From NCBI GenBank assembly GCA_963727765.1, contig CAVSGZ010000007.1:310001-374000 (forward strand): DNA of 64,000 nt. Direction: 5' to 3'. A model generated the notes under the pieces. The model was not told the origin of the DNA. It was given only the letters and a program-made list of their open reading frames with translations, and searched no databases. Of this stretch, positions 36,145 through 46,854 are shown piece after piece. Made by a program: the position numbers and the translations under genes. Position 1 is the stretch's first letter. Every line of letters starts with the position of its first letter. The stretch is from FEN-299 sp963727765. Lineage in GTDB: Bacteria > Acidobacteriota > Vicinamibacteria > Vicinamibacterales > Fen-181.

Positions 36145-36528
36145 AACGTCCTCCTCGGGAACGCGGATTCCACTCGAATGCCGCCGGTGGCCGGCGGCGC
36201 TTGGGATTTGTCTAAGCCCGACAGCACTGTACGCATCAACAGTGCCATCGGGGTGAGCGGTGAGGCCGTCATGCGGCCAGCTCATCGGATTCGCTGCAAC
36301 CTCTTCTGTCTGTGGGACTCCCCCCGTCGGACCAGGAGATGTCCGCGGCGCTCCTCTCAAGGTCTGGTGCCTGGCCGTGTCAGCGTGTGAACACGCGAGG
36401 TCCACCGGAGAGTACGGTCGCGCGCGGCTCGGTGTCCCCTCCAGATGGACAGTTCAGGTGAGCTATAATCCGCAGGCATCCACAGTCAGGGCGCGGCCTC
36501 GAGCCGGCCCGCCAGCAGAGGTCCTCGC
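36145..36528. promoter_or_regulatory. 384-bp divergent regulatory region
   Basis: No gene. It holds a hairpin GCCGCCGG-TGG-CCGGCGGC (36180-36198), a 6+6 inverted repeat GCGTGT-GA-ACACGC (36383-36396) that looks like a small operator, and the consensus -10 TATAAT (36474-36479). The last lies 49 nt upstream of the oxidoreductase operon start at 36529. The operator assignment is inference. Confidence 0.5.
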
Positions 36529-37170
36529 ATGTCCGAACATCCTGACGATCACCGAACGCCGCCGACAGGTTTCACACGGCGCGGATTCATCGCGACCGTC
36601 GGCACCGGCGCGGTGGCCGCGGCGGCCGCCGTCCATGCCGCAAGCGACCAGGCGCCGCCGGGCGCCGAGCTCCCGGACTCGGCCGACCTCGTCCGCGTCG
36701 CGCTCAGCGTCAATGGGCGCACGCACCGCCTGCTCGTCGAGCCGCGGTGGTCGCTGCTCTACGTGCTGCGCGAGCGGCTGGGCCTGACCGCGACCAAACT
36801 CGGCTGCGAGCGGGGCGAGTGCGGGGTCTGCACGGTGCTGGTCGACGACAAGCCGGCATACTCCTGCATGATGCTGGCGGTCGAATCGGAGGGGAAGGCG
36901 ATCGTCACGCTCGAGGGGCTGATGCGCGGCGAGGAACTCGGTCCGGTGCAGCGTGCCTTCGTCGAGCAGGACGCCTTCCAGTGCGGCTACTGCACGCCGG
37001 GCCAGATCATGGCCGTCGAGGGGCTGCTGCGGGCCAACCCCGACCCGTCCATGGATGAGATCCGCACCGGCGTCAGCGGCACCATCTGCCGCTGCGGGGC
37101 CTACGCGCACATCTTCAAGGCGGGGCAACGGGCCGCCGAGCTGAAGAAGCAGGAAGGAGGCCGCTCATGA
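36529..37170 (+). CDS. Molybdenum hydroxylase [2Fe-2S] subunit with Tat signal (PaoA-like)
   Basis: 213 residues. A twin-arginine signal is visible (FTRRGFIATVGTGAVAAAAAV, Arg17-Arg18). Plant-type cluster Cys93, 98, 101, 113 (GCERGECGVCTV...YSC) is followed by the second cluster Cys152, 155, 187, 189 (QCGYCTPGQ, ICRCG). This is the complete small subunit of a xanthine/aldehyde oxidase. A Tat leader on this subunit is the arrangement of the periplasmic aldehyde oxidoreductase PaoABC, where the cofactor-loaded complex is exported together. The stop overlaps the next start (ATGA, 37167-37170). Confidence 0.9.
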   Translation: MSEHPDDHRTPPTGFTRRGFIATVGTGAVAAAAAVHAASDQAPPGAELPDSADLVRVALSVNGRTHRLLVEPRWSLLYVLRERLGLTATKLGCERGECGVCTVLVDDKPAYSCMMLAVESEGKAIVTLEGLMRGEELGPVQRAFVEQDAFQCGYCTPGQIMAVEGLLRANPDPSMDEIRTGVSGTICRCGAYAHIFKAGQRAAELKKQEGGRS

Positions 37171-39479
37171 CGCCCGACGACCGGTATTACGTCACCGACG
37201 CGCCTCCTGAGACACCGGAGCCCGCGGAACAACCGGCGCCGTGGACGAGCCCGACTGTCGTCGGGCGCCGGCTGCCTCGCCTCGACGCCTACGAGCGCGT
37301 GAGCGGAGCCGCCACCTACACCGCCGACGTGCTGCTGCCGGGCATGCTCTACGGGGCGATTCTGCGCTGCCCCCATGCGCACGCGATGGTGAAGAAAGTG
37401 GACACGTCGAAGGCGGAGAAGATGCCGGGCGTGATCGCAGTGCTCACCGACAAGACCCCCGGCGCGAACATCCCGTGGTTCAACACGCGCGCGGGCGCGC
37501 TCAGCCGCCTCTTCGACCCGCACTGTCGGTACGAGGGGGAGGAAGTCGCCGCCGTGGCCGCCGAGACTCCCTACCAGGCGTGGGACGCCGTGCGAGCCAT
37601 CACCGTCGAATACGAAGAGCTGCCGTTTGTGGGGGACGCCGAGGACGCGCTGAAGCCCGGCGCCCCGGCGATCTACGAAACAGGCAACAGGTCGGGCGAG
37701 GTCTCCCGGTATTCGCGCGGCGACGTCCAGGCCGGGTTCTCTGCCGCCGACGTGGTCGTGGAGCAGACCTATAGCACGGCCTGCGAGATCCACGCCCCCA
37801 CTGAAACGCACGCCTCGGTGGCCAAGTGGGACGGCTCGCGCCTGATCGTGTGGGACTCCACGCAGGGCGTCTACCCGATTCAGTCCGGTCTGATGTCGGT
37901 GCTCAAGATGCCGGCGTCGAGCGTTCGGGTGATCGGCCAGTACATGGGCGGCGGCTTCGGGGCCAAGCTGGGCCTCAGCAAGCACACCGTCATCGCGGTG
38001 CTGCTCTCGAAGATGTCGGCGCGTCCGGTCAAGCTGCATCTGACCCGCGAGGAGAGCTTCCTCGCGGTGGGCAACAGGCCACCCGACAAGATGACGCTCA
38101 AGGCGGGTGTGAAGAAGGACGGGACGCTGACCGCTCTGCAGATGACCGTGCTCGGGACTGGCGGCGCGTACCCGGGCGGCGGGGTCGGCGGCGTCGACTG
38201 GGTCGTGCGTGACCTGTACACCTGCCCGAACGTCAGGACCGAGATGACCGACGTGTTCATCAATGCCGGCCAGGCTCGGGCGTTCCGCGCGCCCGGCCAT
38301 CCGCAGGGCGCGTGGGCGCTCGAGCAGATGATGGACCAGCTGGCGGAGAAGATCGGGATGGACCCGATCGAACTGCGGCTGAAGAACGTGCCGACGGCGA
38401 GCCAGGGGCGCGGCGGCGCGCCGTATACGACGACCGGGCTCAGGGCGTGCCTCGAGGAAGGCGCGAAGCGGTTCGGCTGGCAGGAGGCCAGAAAGGGCGC
38501 GAGAGCCGAGGGCCCGTTCAAGCGGGGCGTTGGCGTGGCGGCCGGTCTGTGGCAGGCGGGCAGCGGCGGACCGCCGTCCACCGTGATCGTCAGGCTGTTT
38601 GCCGACGGCAGCGTGAACATCAACATGGGGGCGAGCGACATCGGCACCGGCACCAAGACCATCATGGCGATGGTGGTCTCCGAGGAGCTCGGCGTGCCGC
38701 TCGATCGGATTCAGGTCGAATGGGCGGACACCGGCACCACCCAGTACGCGACCGCCAGCGGCGGCAGCAAGACGGTGCCGACCGAGTCGCCCGCGACGCG
38801 GGCGGCGGCGCTCGACGTCAGGCAGCAGTTGCTCGCGATGGCGGCGGCGCAGCTCAAGGTGGGCGCGGACGACCTCGTGCTGAAAGACGGCGAGATCGCA
38901 TCGACGACGGACCCGTCGAAGAGAGTTGCCGTGACGGGGGTGGCCGCCCTCAGGGGCCGCGGCTTGATCGTCGGCGTCGGCTACCGCGGGCCGAATCCCG
39001 AGGGGAAGGTGGTGTGTCCGTTCGGCGCGCACTTCGCCGAGGTCGAGGTCAACACGCGCACGGGCGAGGTCCGCATCCTCCGTTACCTGGCTGCGCAGGA
39101 CAGCGGCCGCGCGATGAACGAGCTCACGTTCGAGAACCAGACACAGGGCGGCATCACCATGGGCATCGGGCTGGCGCTGACCGAGGAGCGGATCCTCGAC
39201 CGGAACCAGACCGGCAAGATGGTCAACCGCAACTGGCACGACTACCAGGTCCCGACGGCGATGGATGTGCCGGTGGAGCAGGTCGTGCTGCCCATCGACC
39301 TGCACGACACCGAGGCGAACTCGACCGGGGCAAAGGGGCTCGGCGAACCGGCGACGGTGCCGGCGGCGCCGGCCGTCGCCAACGCGATCTACGACGCGTG
39401 CGGCGTGCGCACACCTGAGACACCCGTGAACCCGCGGCGGCTGGTCGCCCTGCTGGCCGCGTCGATGAAGAGGGGATGA
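37167..39479 (+). CDS. Molybdenum hydroxylase catalytic subunit (molybdopterin-binding, PaoC-like)
   Basis: 770 residues, normal for the family. N-terminal GRRLPRLDAYERVSGAATYTADVLLPGMLYG; molybdopterin-binding QYMGGGFGAKLGLSKH (~252); ARAFRAPGHPQGAWALEQMMD (~370); GASDIGTGTKTIMAMVVSEELG (~490); and the catalytic Glu in GAKGLGEPATVPAAPAV near 725. It oxidises an aldehyde or N-heterocycle with water as oxygen donor. It has no signal of its own, consistent with co-export through the Tat leader of the small subunit. Substrate cannot be read. No dedicated XdhC/PaoD-type chaperone gene is seen next to it. Confidence 0.92.
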   Translation: MTPDDRYYVTDAPPETPEPAEQPAPWTSPTVVGRRLPRLDAYERVSGAATYTADVLLPGMLYGAILRCPHAHAMVKKVDTSKAEKMPGVIAVLTDKTPGANIPWFNTRAGALSRLFDPHCRYEGEEVAAVAAETPYQAWDAVRAITVEYEELPFVGDAEDALKPGAPAIYETGNRSGEVSRYSRGDVQAGFSAADVVVEQTYSTACEIHAPTETHASVAKWDGSRLIVWDSTQGVYPIQSGLMSVLKMPASSVRVIGQYMGGGFGAKLGLSKHTVIAVLLSKMSARPVKLHLTREESFLAVGNRPPDKMTLKAGVKKDGTLTALQMTVLGTGGAYPGGGVGGVDWVVRDLYTCPNVRTEMTDVFINAGQARAFRAPGHPQGAWALEQMMDQLAEKIGMDPIELRLKNVPTASQGRGGAPYTTTGLRACLEEGAKRFGWQEARKGARAEGPFKRGVGVAAGLWQAGSGGPPSTVIVRLFADGSVNINMGASDIGTGTKTIMAMVVSEELGVPLDRIQVEWADTGTTQYATASGGSKTVPTESPATRAAALDVRQQLLAMAAAQLKVGADDLVLKDGEIASTTDPSKRVAVTGVAALRGRGLIVGVGYRGPNPEGKVVCPFGAHFAEVEVNTRTGEVRILRYLAAQDSGRAMNELTFENQTQGGITMGIGLALTEERILDRNQTGKMVNRNWHDYQVPTAMDVPVEQVVLPIDLHDTEANSTGAKGLGEPATVPAAPAVANAIYDACGVRTPETPVNPRRLVALLAASMKRG

Positions 39480-39482
39480 TTC

Positions 39483-40469
39483 ATGCTGCCGGCATTCACG
39501 CATACCCGTGCCTCCAGCGTGGCTGACGCCGTGCGCCGGCTGGCCGTCCCGGGCTCGAAGCTGCACGCGGGCGGCACCGACCTGTTGGGCTGCCTGCGCG
39601 ACGGGGTCTTCACGGTCAAGAACGTCGTCGGCTTGAGCGGCCTGACGGACCTTCGCGGGATCGGTCCGCTGCCCGGGGGCGGCCTGCGCATTGGGGCCCT
39701 GACAACGCACGGCGAGATTGCCGCCAGCAAGACGATCCTCGAGTCCTATCGCGCACTGGCGCAGGCCTCGGCGTCGGTCGCCAGCCCGCAGATCCGCAAC
39801 CAGGGCACCATCGGCGGCAACTTGTGTCAGCGGCCGCGCTGCTGGTACTTCCGCGGCGAGTTCCAGTGCCTGCGCAAGGGCGGCGAACTCTGTTACGCGA
39901 TGGGCGGGGAGAACGAGAACCACGCCATCTTCGGCGGCGACCGGTGCGTTGTGGTCCACCCGTCCGACACGGCGCCCGCACTCATCGCGCTCGGTGCGCG
40001 AGTCCGAATCGCAGGGCCCGGCGGCAGCCGCGTGGTCCCGCTCGACGCGTTCTTCGTGGGGCCCGCGAAGGTGGTGACTCGCGAGAACGTCCTCGAGAAG
40101 AACGAGATTCTGACCGAGGTCCTCCTCCCGCCGGCCGAGCCCGGCCTGCGCAGTTCGTATCGCAAGGTGAGGGGGCGCGGGGCCTGGGACTTCGCATTGG
40201 TCGGTGTCGCGCTTGCGCTGGTCCTCGAGGGCGGCCACGTTCGGCGCGCCCGCGTCGCCTGCTCGGGCGTGGCGCCCGTGCCCTGGCGGTCGGAGCCGGC
40301 CGAACAGGTTCTGACCGGCAAGGCGCTCACGCCGGCTCTGGCAGCGGAGGCGGCCGAGGCCGGAGTGAGGGGGGCGGTCGCTCTCGAGAAGAACGGCTAC
40401 AAGATTCCGATGCTGCAGGGCGTCATCACCGAGGCGCTGCTCGCGCTGGCCCAGCCGGCGCTGGGATGA
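39483..40469 (+). CDS. Molybdenum hydroxylase FAD subunit with probable [4Fe-4S] insert (PaoB-like)
   Basis: 328 residues. FAD-binding motifs KLHAGGTDLLG (~27) and QIRNQGTIGGNL (~103). Directly after these is a Cys-rich insert NLCQRPRCWYFRGEFQCLRKGGELCYAMGG with Cys115, 120, 129, 137 and another at 155. Standard xanthine dehydrogenase FAD subunits lack this; PaoB and 4-hydroxybenzoyl-CoA reductase beta subunits have it and bind an extra [4Fe-4S] cluster there. The CRPxCWYFR wording is PaoB-like. It passes electrons from the Fe-S subunit to an external acceptor. Gene order here is A-C-B, unlike E. coli paoABC. Confidence 0.9.
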   Translation: MLPAFTHTRASSVADAVRRLAVPGSKLHAGGTDLLGCLRDGVFTVKNVVGLSGLTDLRGIGPLPGGGLRIGALTTHGEIAASKTILESYRALAQASASVASPQIRNQGTIGGNLCQRPRCWYFRGEFQCLRKGGELCYAMGGENENHAIFGGDRCVVVHPSDTAPALIALGARVRIAGPGGSRVVPLDAFFVGPAKVVTRENVLEKNEILTEVLLPPAEPGLRSSYRKVRGRGAWDFALVGVALALVLEGGHVRRARVACSGVAPVPWRSEPAEQVLTGKALTPALAAEAAEAGVRGAVALEKNGYKIPMLQGVITEALLALAQPALG

Positions 40470-40482
40470 AGGGACTCACCCG

Positions 40483-41451
40483 ATGACCATGATCTCGCCT
40501 GAGTTGCTCTCGGCGTCGATCGTCGCCATCCGCGACTGCATGGGCGCTCGCGCGGGCGAGCGCGTGCTCGTCGTGACCGACGAGCCGCTGCGGTCGATCG
40601 GCTTTGCCCTGCAGCGCGCCGCGCGCGACCTCGGCCTCGACGTGCTGCTGGTCGAGATGCTGCCGCGCCGGAGCCACGGCGAGGAACCGCCGACCGAGGT
40701 CGCCGAGCTCATGAAGCAGTCGGACGTCGTGCTCTGCCCGACGTCGAAATCGCTGACCCACACCGACTCGCGCCGTGCGGCCAGCGCCGCCGGGGCCAGG
40801 GTGGCGACGCTGCCGGGCGTGACCGAGGACATCATGGTCCGGTGCATGAATGCGGACTACCACGAGATCGCGGCGCGCACCTACCGGCTATGCGACCGGC
40901 TCGAACGCACGAAGGTGATCCGCGTGACGGGCGCGGCAGGCACCGACATCACCATGCCCGTCGCCGGGCGCCGGGCGCACGCCAGCTCGGGGCTGTTCCG
41001 GGAGAAGGGGCAGTGGGGCAACCTCCCGACCGGCGAGTCGTACCTGGCTCCGCTCGAGAGCCTCTCTCACGGGGTGGTCGTGGTCGATGGCTCGATGGCC
41101 GGCGTGGGGCTCCTCAGCCAGCCGCTGCGCATCGTCGTCGAGGGGGGCTACGCGACCGAGATCACCGGCGGTCCCGAGGCGCAGGCGCTCATCGCCTTGC
41201 TCGAGCCGCACGGGCGGGATGCGCGCACGGTGGCGGAATTCGGCATTGGCACCAACGACAAAGCCACGCTGACCGGCATCATCCTCGAGGACGAGAAGGT
41301 GATGGGCACGATTCACGTGGCCTTCGGCGACAACAAGTCGATGGGAGGCACGGTGCGCGTGGCCAGCCACCTGGACGGCCTCGTGAAGCGCCCGACCGTC
41401 TGGTTCGACGACGTCCTGGTGATGGAGGACGGGCGGCTGCTGGTCGGTTGA
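40483..41451 (+). CDS. M29-family aminopeptidase-like protein (possibly NicX-type)
   Basis: 322 residues, single M29 (AmpS/AmpT) fold. GQWGNLPTGESYLAPLE (~183), EFGIGTN (~250), GIILEDEKVMGTIHVAFGDN (~264) and SHLDGLVKRPTVWFDDVLV (~296) carry the expected metal-ligand Glu, His, Asp positions. It is 13 bp after the oxidoreductase genes and clearly in the same operon. M29 peptidases are usually ~400 residues; this short form also resembles 2,5-dihydroxypyridine dioxygenase (NicX), a non-peptidase member that works downstream of a molybdenum hydroxylase in nicotinate breakdown. That comparison is from memory, so the peptidase/dioxygenase choice is open. Confidence 0.7.
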   Translation: MTMISPELLSASIVAIRDCMGARAGERVLVVTDEPLRSIGFALQRAARDLGLDVLLVEMLPRRSHGEEPPTEVAELMKQSDVVLCPTSKSLTHTDSRRAASAAGARVATLPGVTEDIMVRCMNADYHEIAARTYRLCDRLERTKVIRVTGAAGTDITMPVAGRRAHASSGLFREKGQWGNLPTGESYLAPLESLSHGVVVVDGSMAGVGLLSQPLRIVVEGGYATEITGGPEAQALIALLEPHGRDARTVAEFGIGTNDKATLTGIILEDEKVMGTIHVAFGDNKSMGGTVRVASHLDGLVKRPTVWFDDVLVMEDGRLLVG

Positions 41452-41505
41452 CGCGCCGATCCCGCATCCGCCATACTCGCCTGAGCCAGGGCCCGCACCA
41501 TCCAC

Positions 41506-42495
41506 GTGAACAACCGCGCCCGCCGGGCGCGGCGCCAGGACTCCGACGGGCAAGGAGCGCGCTTGGACGACGGAAGAACACCCGGGACCGGGGACGCCGC
41601 CCCCTCACTCGATCAACTCGACGCGCTCTTGGCCAGGCCTGCGGCGTGGCCCGAACTCGAGCCTTCCCTGCTGCGACACTTGCTCTTCTACAAGTGTCTG
41701 TCCTACGGCATCGATCCTGATGACGACGACGTGCCGCGGGTGACGGCGCTTGCCAGAATTGCCGTGGCTCGGCTGGATCCAGTGGTCAGGCGCCAGGTGG
41801 TTCTCGAGGTGGCGCGCGCGATCGAGCGGCTCCACCGAGAGCACGACATCCGCGACGGCGCCGGCTACACCAATGGCTTGTTGCCGTTTCTCGTCGAGGA
41901 CCACGACCCGTCGGTGGTGGCCGCAGCCGCCTGCGAGATGGCCATCCTGCTGCCCCTCGAGAACGGCGACCCAATGTCGGGGCCGAAATACGTTCAGTCG
42001 TTCCTGGACGAGCTCGATCGCGACGACGCCAGGGCCGGGATCATCGCGGGGCTGTTGTCGCTCGGGGACAAGCGCGTCGACCCGTTGGTGGCGCGTGCGT
42101 GGCGGCGACTCGGCGACGAGGGGCGCCAGTCGCTCGCGCTCCTCATCCAGGCCGTGCACGGTCTGCACGTCGGCACGGTGAAGTTCCTCTTCGGCTGGCT
42201 GGAAGACGAAGCATCTGACCCGCGGACGCCGTCGTTCGGGATCGTCGCCGCCACGATGGCTCGTGCCGGCCTGCACGCAGCGGACCACGGCATCGTCGAT
42301 GTGGCCCGATCGTTTCCGGTGACCGCCGCCCCGGAGGGCAGAGCGTTCCGGATCGTCCGCAAGTGGTCGCGCGAAGAGTTCCTTCCGATCCTCCAGCGGA
42401 GGTTCGACCGACTGGCGAAGCGCAGGGAATCCTCGGAGCTGTTCGACAGCGTGCTGCGATGCTGGGGTCTGGCGACGGGGGAGACACACGGATGA
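41506..42495 (+). CDS. Helical-repeat protein of unknown function
   Basis: 329 residues from GTG 41506. Residues 1-35 are charged and likely disordered, so a later start such as TTG 41563 (LDDGRTPG) is possible. The rest is helical with HEAT-like pairs (RRQVVLEVARAIERL, DPSVVAAAACEMAILLPLENG, DDARAGIIAGLLSLGDKRVDPLVARAWRRLG). Not recognised. The stop overlaps the ATG of the membrane peptidase gene (ATGA, 42492-42495), so the products are likely made and used together. Confidence 0.7.
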   Translation: MNNRARRARRQDSDGQGARLDDGRTPGTGDAAPSLDQLDALLARPAAWPELEPSLLRHLLFYKCLSYGIDPDDDDVPRVTALARIAVARLDPVVRRQVVLEVARAIERLHREHDIRDGAGYTNGLLPFLVEDHDPSVVAAAACEMAILLPLENGDPMSGPKYVQSFLDELDRDDARAGIIAGLLSLGDKRVDPLVARAWRRLGDEGRQSLALLIQAVHGLHVGTVKFLFGWLEDEASDPRTPSFGIVAATMARAGLHAADHGIVDVARSFPVTAAPEGRAFRIVRKWSREEFLPILQRRFDRLAKRRESSELFDSVLRCWGLATGETHG

Positions 42496-43949
42496 GACGG
42501 CTCGTCAAGCCGCTGGCCATCGTCCTGGCCGTGCCGGTGATCGTGACGGTGCTCGGCCTGATCGGCCGGGCCAACTGGGAAGCGCGCTACAACCCGATGC
42601 TGGCGCGCCGGATGGCTGTGCAGCCGGCGTTGCCCTATGGCGGTCTGGTGATTCCGCCGTCGCTTTCCTCGGTGTGCGCCGACAAGCGCATCGGTCCACG
42701 GTTCGCTCCCTGTCAAACCTACGACCTGTTCTCCACGGGCATCGGCGTATCGGCCCTGGTCGGCGGCGCCGGGTTCGCGTTCCTGGGAGGCCTTTTTCTG
42801 GCGGGGCGATGGCTCCGGGGGGACCGTCGGCGCATGGTCCGGCTCTTCCGGCCGGGGCTCGCCGCGGCGACGGTGGGAACCGCCGGCCTGGGTCTGTTCC
42901 ACGGGTTGCTGGCGGTGGCGGCCGTTCTGGTCGGCGCCGGCGCCTTGTGGCTCGAGCCCGTCGAGAGGATGCCGGGCTCGCTTCTGGTGGTCGCCGTTGC
43001 GGCTGGCGTGGCCTGGGCCCTCGCCATGGGGACCGTGGCATTCAGCCTGAACAGGCGGCCGACGCTCTCGGTCGTCGGCCAGAGGCTGGACCTCGAGCGG
43101 CAGCGGGCCCTGGCAGAGACCGTGGAGGCCGTGTCGAGAGCCGTTGGAGCCGAGCCGCCCGCCAATGTCGTGGTGTGCCTCGTGCCCTGGATGTTCGTCA
43201 CCGAAATGAACGTGACGTGCCTCGACGGCCCGGTGGCGGGCCGCACGCTCTGCCTGTCGCTGCCGCTGGCGCGCATCCTCTCGGTCGACGAGTTCAGGGC
43301 TCAGCTGGCGCACGAACTCGCGCACTACTCGCCCGAGCAACGGGCGTTCACCGCGCGGGTGGCATTGCCGCTGATCAGCGTGCGGCGGGCGATGCGTGAC
43401 CTGGCAGGCCGTTCGCGCGGGATCCGAGCGGCCGTGTCGTTGCCTCCCCTGGCGCTGCTGTCGGTCTTCATGGACGAGATCGGTGACGGCGGGGACTCCG
43501 GCCAACTCCGAGAGCGGGCAGCGGACCTGGCTGCCGCGACGGCCGCGGGACGCGACCGCTTGGCCTCGGGCCTCGCGAAGTTGGCGGCATTCGCGCCGGC
43601 CTGGCACGCCGTGTCCGCCATGATGCAGAACGCCGCCTACGCGAGGACGCAGTATGTGAATGCCAGCGCCGTCTTCCAGGAGATCGCCGCGTCGAATGCC
43701 GGGGATGAACGCCTGACCGGTGTCGAGAGGATGGCGCAAGGCCATCCCACCGATCGGCACGCCGCGCTCGCGGAGCGCCTCGGCGCGCTTGGACTGGATC
43801 TGCGAGAGGTAGCGGAGACGGCGCTGTTGACGACGCCACGGGCTTCTGCGGCCGGGCTCATCGAGGGGTGCGAGGCGATCGAGCAGCGGTTGTCCACTGC
43901 CGAGCACCAGATGATCGTCGAGACGGGCGACCGGCTTCATTCCGCCTGA
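42492..43949 (+). CDS. Membrane-bound M48-like zinc peptidase
   Basis: 485 residues. Four hydrophobic segments precede the catalytic domain (~5-25, 82-106, 120-155, 162-186). The metallopeptidase motif is HELAHYSPEQ (His274/His278, catalytic Glu275), as in Ste24/HtpX-like M48 enzymes. The third ligand is probably the Glu of GQLRERAADLAAA (~340, the family's ExxAD pattern). The C-terminal ~130 residues are helical. It probably processes membrane or exported proteins. Translationally coupled to the preceding helical-repeat gene. Confidence 0.82.
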   Translation: MRRLVKPLAIVLAVPVIVTVLGLIGRANWEARYNPMLARRMAVQPALPYGGLVIPPSLSSVCADKRIGPRFAPCQTYDLFSTGIGVSALVGGAGFAFLGGLFLAGRWLRGDRRRMVRLFRPGLAAATVGTAGLGLFHGLLAVAAVLVGAGALWLEPVERMPGSLLVVAVAAGVAWALAMGTVAFSLNRRPTLSVVGQRLDLERQRALAETVEAVSRAVGAEPPANVVVCLVPWMFVTEMNVTCLDGPVAGRTLCLSLPLARILSVDEFRAQLAHELAHYSPEQRAFTARVALPLISVRRAMRDLAGRSRGIRAAVSLPPLALLSVFMDEIGDGGDSGQLRERAADLAAATAAGRDRLASGLAKLAAFAPAWHAVSAMMQNAAYARTQYVNASAVFQEIAASNAGDERLTGVERMAQGHPTDRHAALAERLGALGLDLREVAETALLTTPRASAAGLIEGCEAIEQRLSTAEHQMIVETGDRLHSA

Positions 43950-43977
43950 GCCGCAGCCGGCGGCCGGCGGAGCGGAT

Positions 43978-43986
43978 TGGTATACT
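43978..43986 (+). promoter_or_regulatory. Extended -10 promoter of typA
   Basis: TGG-TATACT is an extended -10 element (TGn plus TATACT) ending 6 nt before ATG 43993, so transcription should begin at or beside the start codon. GAGAGG directly abuts the ATG, too close to act as a normal ribosome site. Confidence 0.6.
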
Positions 43987-43992
43987 GAGAGG

Positions 43993-45837
<1,845 letters not shown>

Positions 45838-45852
45838 GGTCGGCCGCCCTCG

Positions 45853-46611
45853 TCAGCGGGCCACGATCACGAGGTCGGGCGACTGCTTCGGATCAAACGG
45901 CACGTCGCCCACGGTGCCGAAGATCTCACGCCGCGTGAACCCGGCAGCGTCGAGTTCCTCTTCGAGCGCCGGCCGCCGCCAGCCGGTGAGTTCGACGTGG
46001 CGTGTCGCCACCACCTCCAGCGGCGGATCCCCGCCGGGCCGGTAGCGCAGCGTGGACGGCGTGAAGACGACCGATCCATCCGGCCGGGGCGTCATCAGCC
46101 GGAGGAAGACGATCTCGCCTTCGGTCTGGTCCCGCCTGAAGTTCAGCGGAAGGGCCCGCAGCCCGCCGTCGAAGACCCTGTCGTAGTTCAGCAGCTGCAG
46201 CAACAGCGGAGTTCCAGGGCGCAGGCGCGCGCGCAACCCGGAGAACAGATGGGACAGCGTGTGGCGGTCGCGCACGTGCGGGAGCGTGTTCCCCAGGCAG
46301 ATCGCGCCGTCGAACCAGCCGGCCGTCAAGCGTTCGATCTCCGAGATGTCCCCCTCGATAAACGTCAGGTTCGCCGGCAGGGGCGCGTCGGTCGCCTTGG
46401 CCAGCATCGCGAGGGAGGAGTCGATGCCGACGACCTCGAACCCCTTGGAGGCGAGAAACCGGCTGTGCTCGCCGGTTCCAGAGCCGAGGTCGAGCAGGCG
46501 GCCCGACCCGCCCAGCACGTGCGAGAGGAAGGGCCACTCGCGTTCGATTCGCTCGGGCCAGGCCACCAGGCGGCGATAGTCGACACGGGAATACGGATCC
46601 TCCGGTTTCAC
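45853..46611 (-). CDS. SAM-dependent methyltransferase
   Basis: 252 residues. Start is the GTG at 46611 with AAGGAGG about 9 nt upstream; a longer reading lacks homology. Class I Rossmann motifs: GRLLDLGSGTGEHSRFLASKG (~42-62), VVGIDSSLAMLAKA (~65), FIEGDISEI (~88) and FDGAICLGNTLPHV (~104). The C-terminal half (VVATRHVELTGWRRPALEEELDAAGF) is typical of small-molecule methyltransferases. No partner gene reveals the substrate. Confidence 0.88.
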   Translation of the reverse strand: MKPEDPYSRVDYRRLVAWPERIEREWPFLSHVLGGSGRLLDLGSGTGEHSRFLASKGFEVVGIDSSLAMLAKATDAPLPANLTFIEGDISEIERLTAGWFDGAICLGNTLPHVRDRHTLSHLFSGLRARLRPGTPLLLQLLNYDRVFDGGLRALPLNFRRDQTEGEIVFLRLMTPRPDGSVVFTPSTLRYRPGGDPPLEVVATRHVELTGWRRPALEEELDAAGFTRREIFGTVGDVPFDPKQSPDLVIVAR

Positions 46612-46643
46612 GATGTGATGCCTCCTTGGCGGCAGTCTGCCGC

Positions 46644-46751
46644 TCAAAAATGCCAGGCGCCCGGCTGACTCTCGCGGCAAGTTGCGCCCTGACAATTCTG
46701 CACGAACCCGACAGGATCGTAATCCGATCGGTCGGCCGCGTAGCCGTCCAT
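46644..46751 (-). other. Possible small gene or remnant (C-terminal-like peptide)
   Basis: A 35-codon frame MDGYAADRSDYDPVGFVQ...GAWHF reads in natural-looking sequence with two Cys (NCQGATCRE) and ends in a normal stop. The same frame continues upstream (ELYRRYFNEIPPTW), with no clear start codon or ribosome site. The stretch is less GC-rich than its neighbours. It may be the tail of a degraded gene in the 243-bp gap between the methyltransferase and BACON genes, or chance. Confidence 0.25.
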
Positions 46752-46854
46752 TCGCCAGGTTGGCGGTATCTCGTTGAAATATCGACGGTACAGCTCTTGC
46801 GAAATCACGGCCCGGAGAGCCGCACGGACCGTCCTCAAGTGCAGGAGACCGAAC

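Noticed and set aside
36145..36528. tRNA or small RNA in the largest gap
   Set aside because: No cloverleaf or CCA-like end is visible; only a hairpin, a short inverted repeat and a TATAAT box are supportable.
37101..40238. 1045-codon open frame on the minus strand
   Set aside because: Antisense shadow of the molybdenum hydroxylase genes; no motif, His/Arg/Gly-rich.
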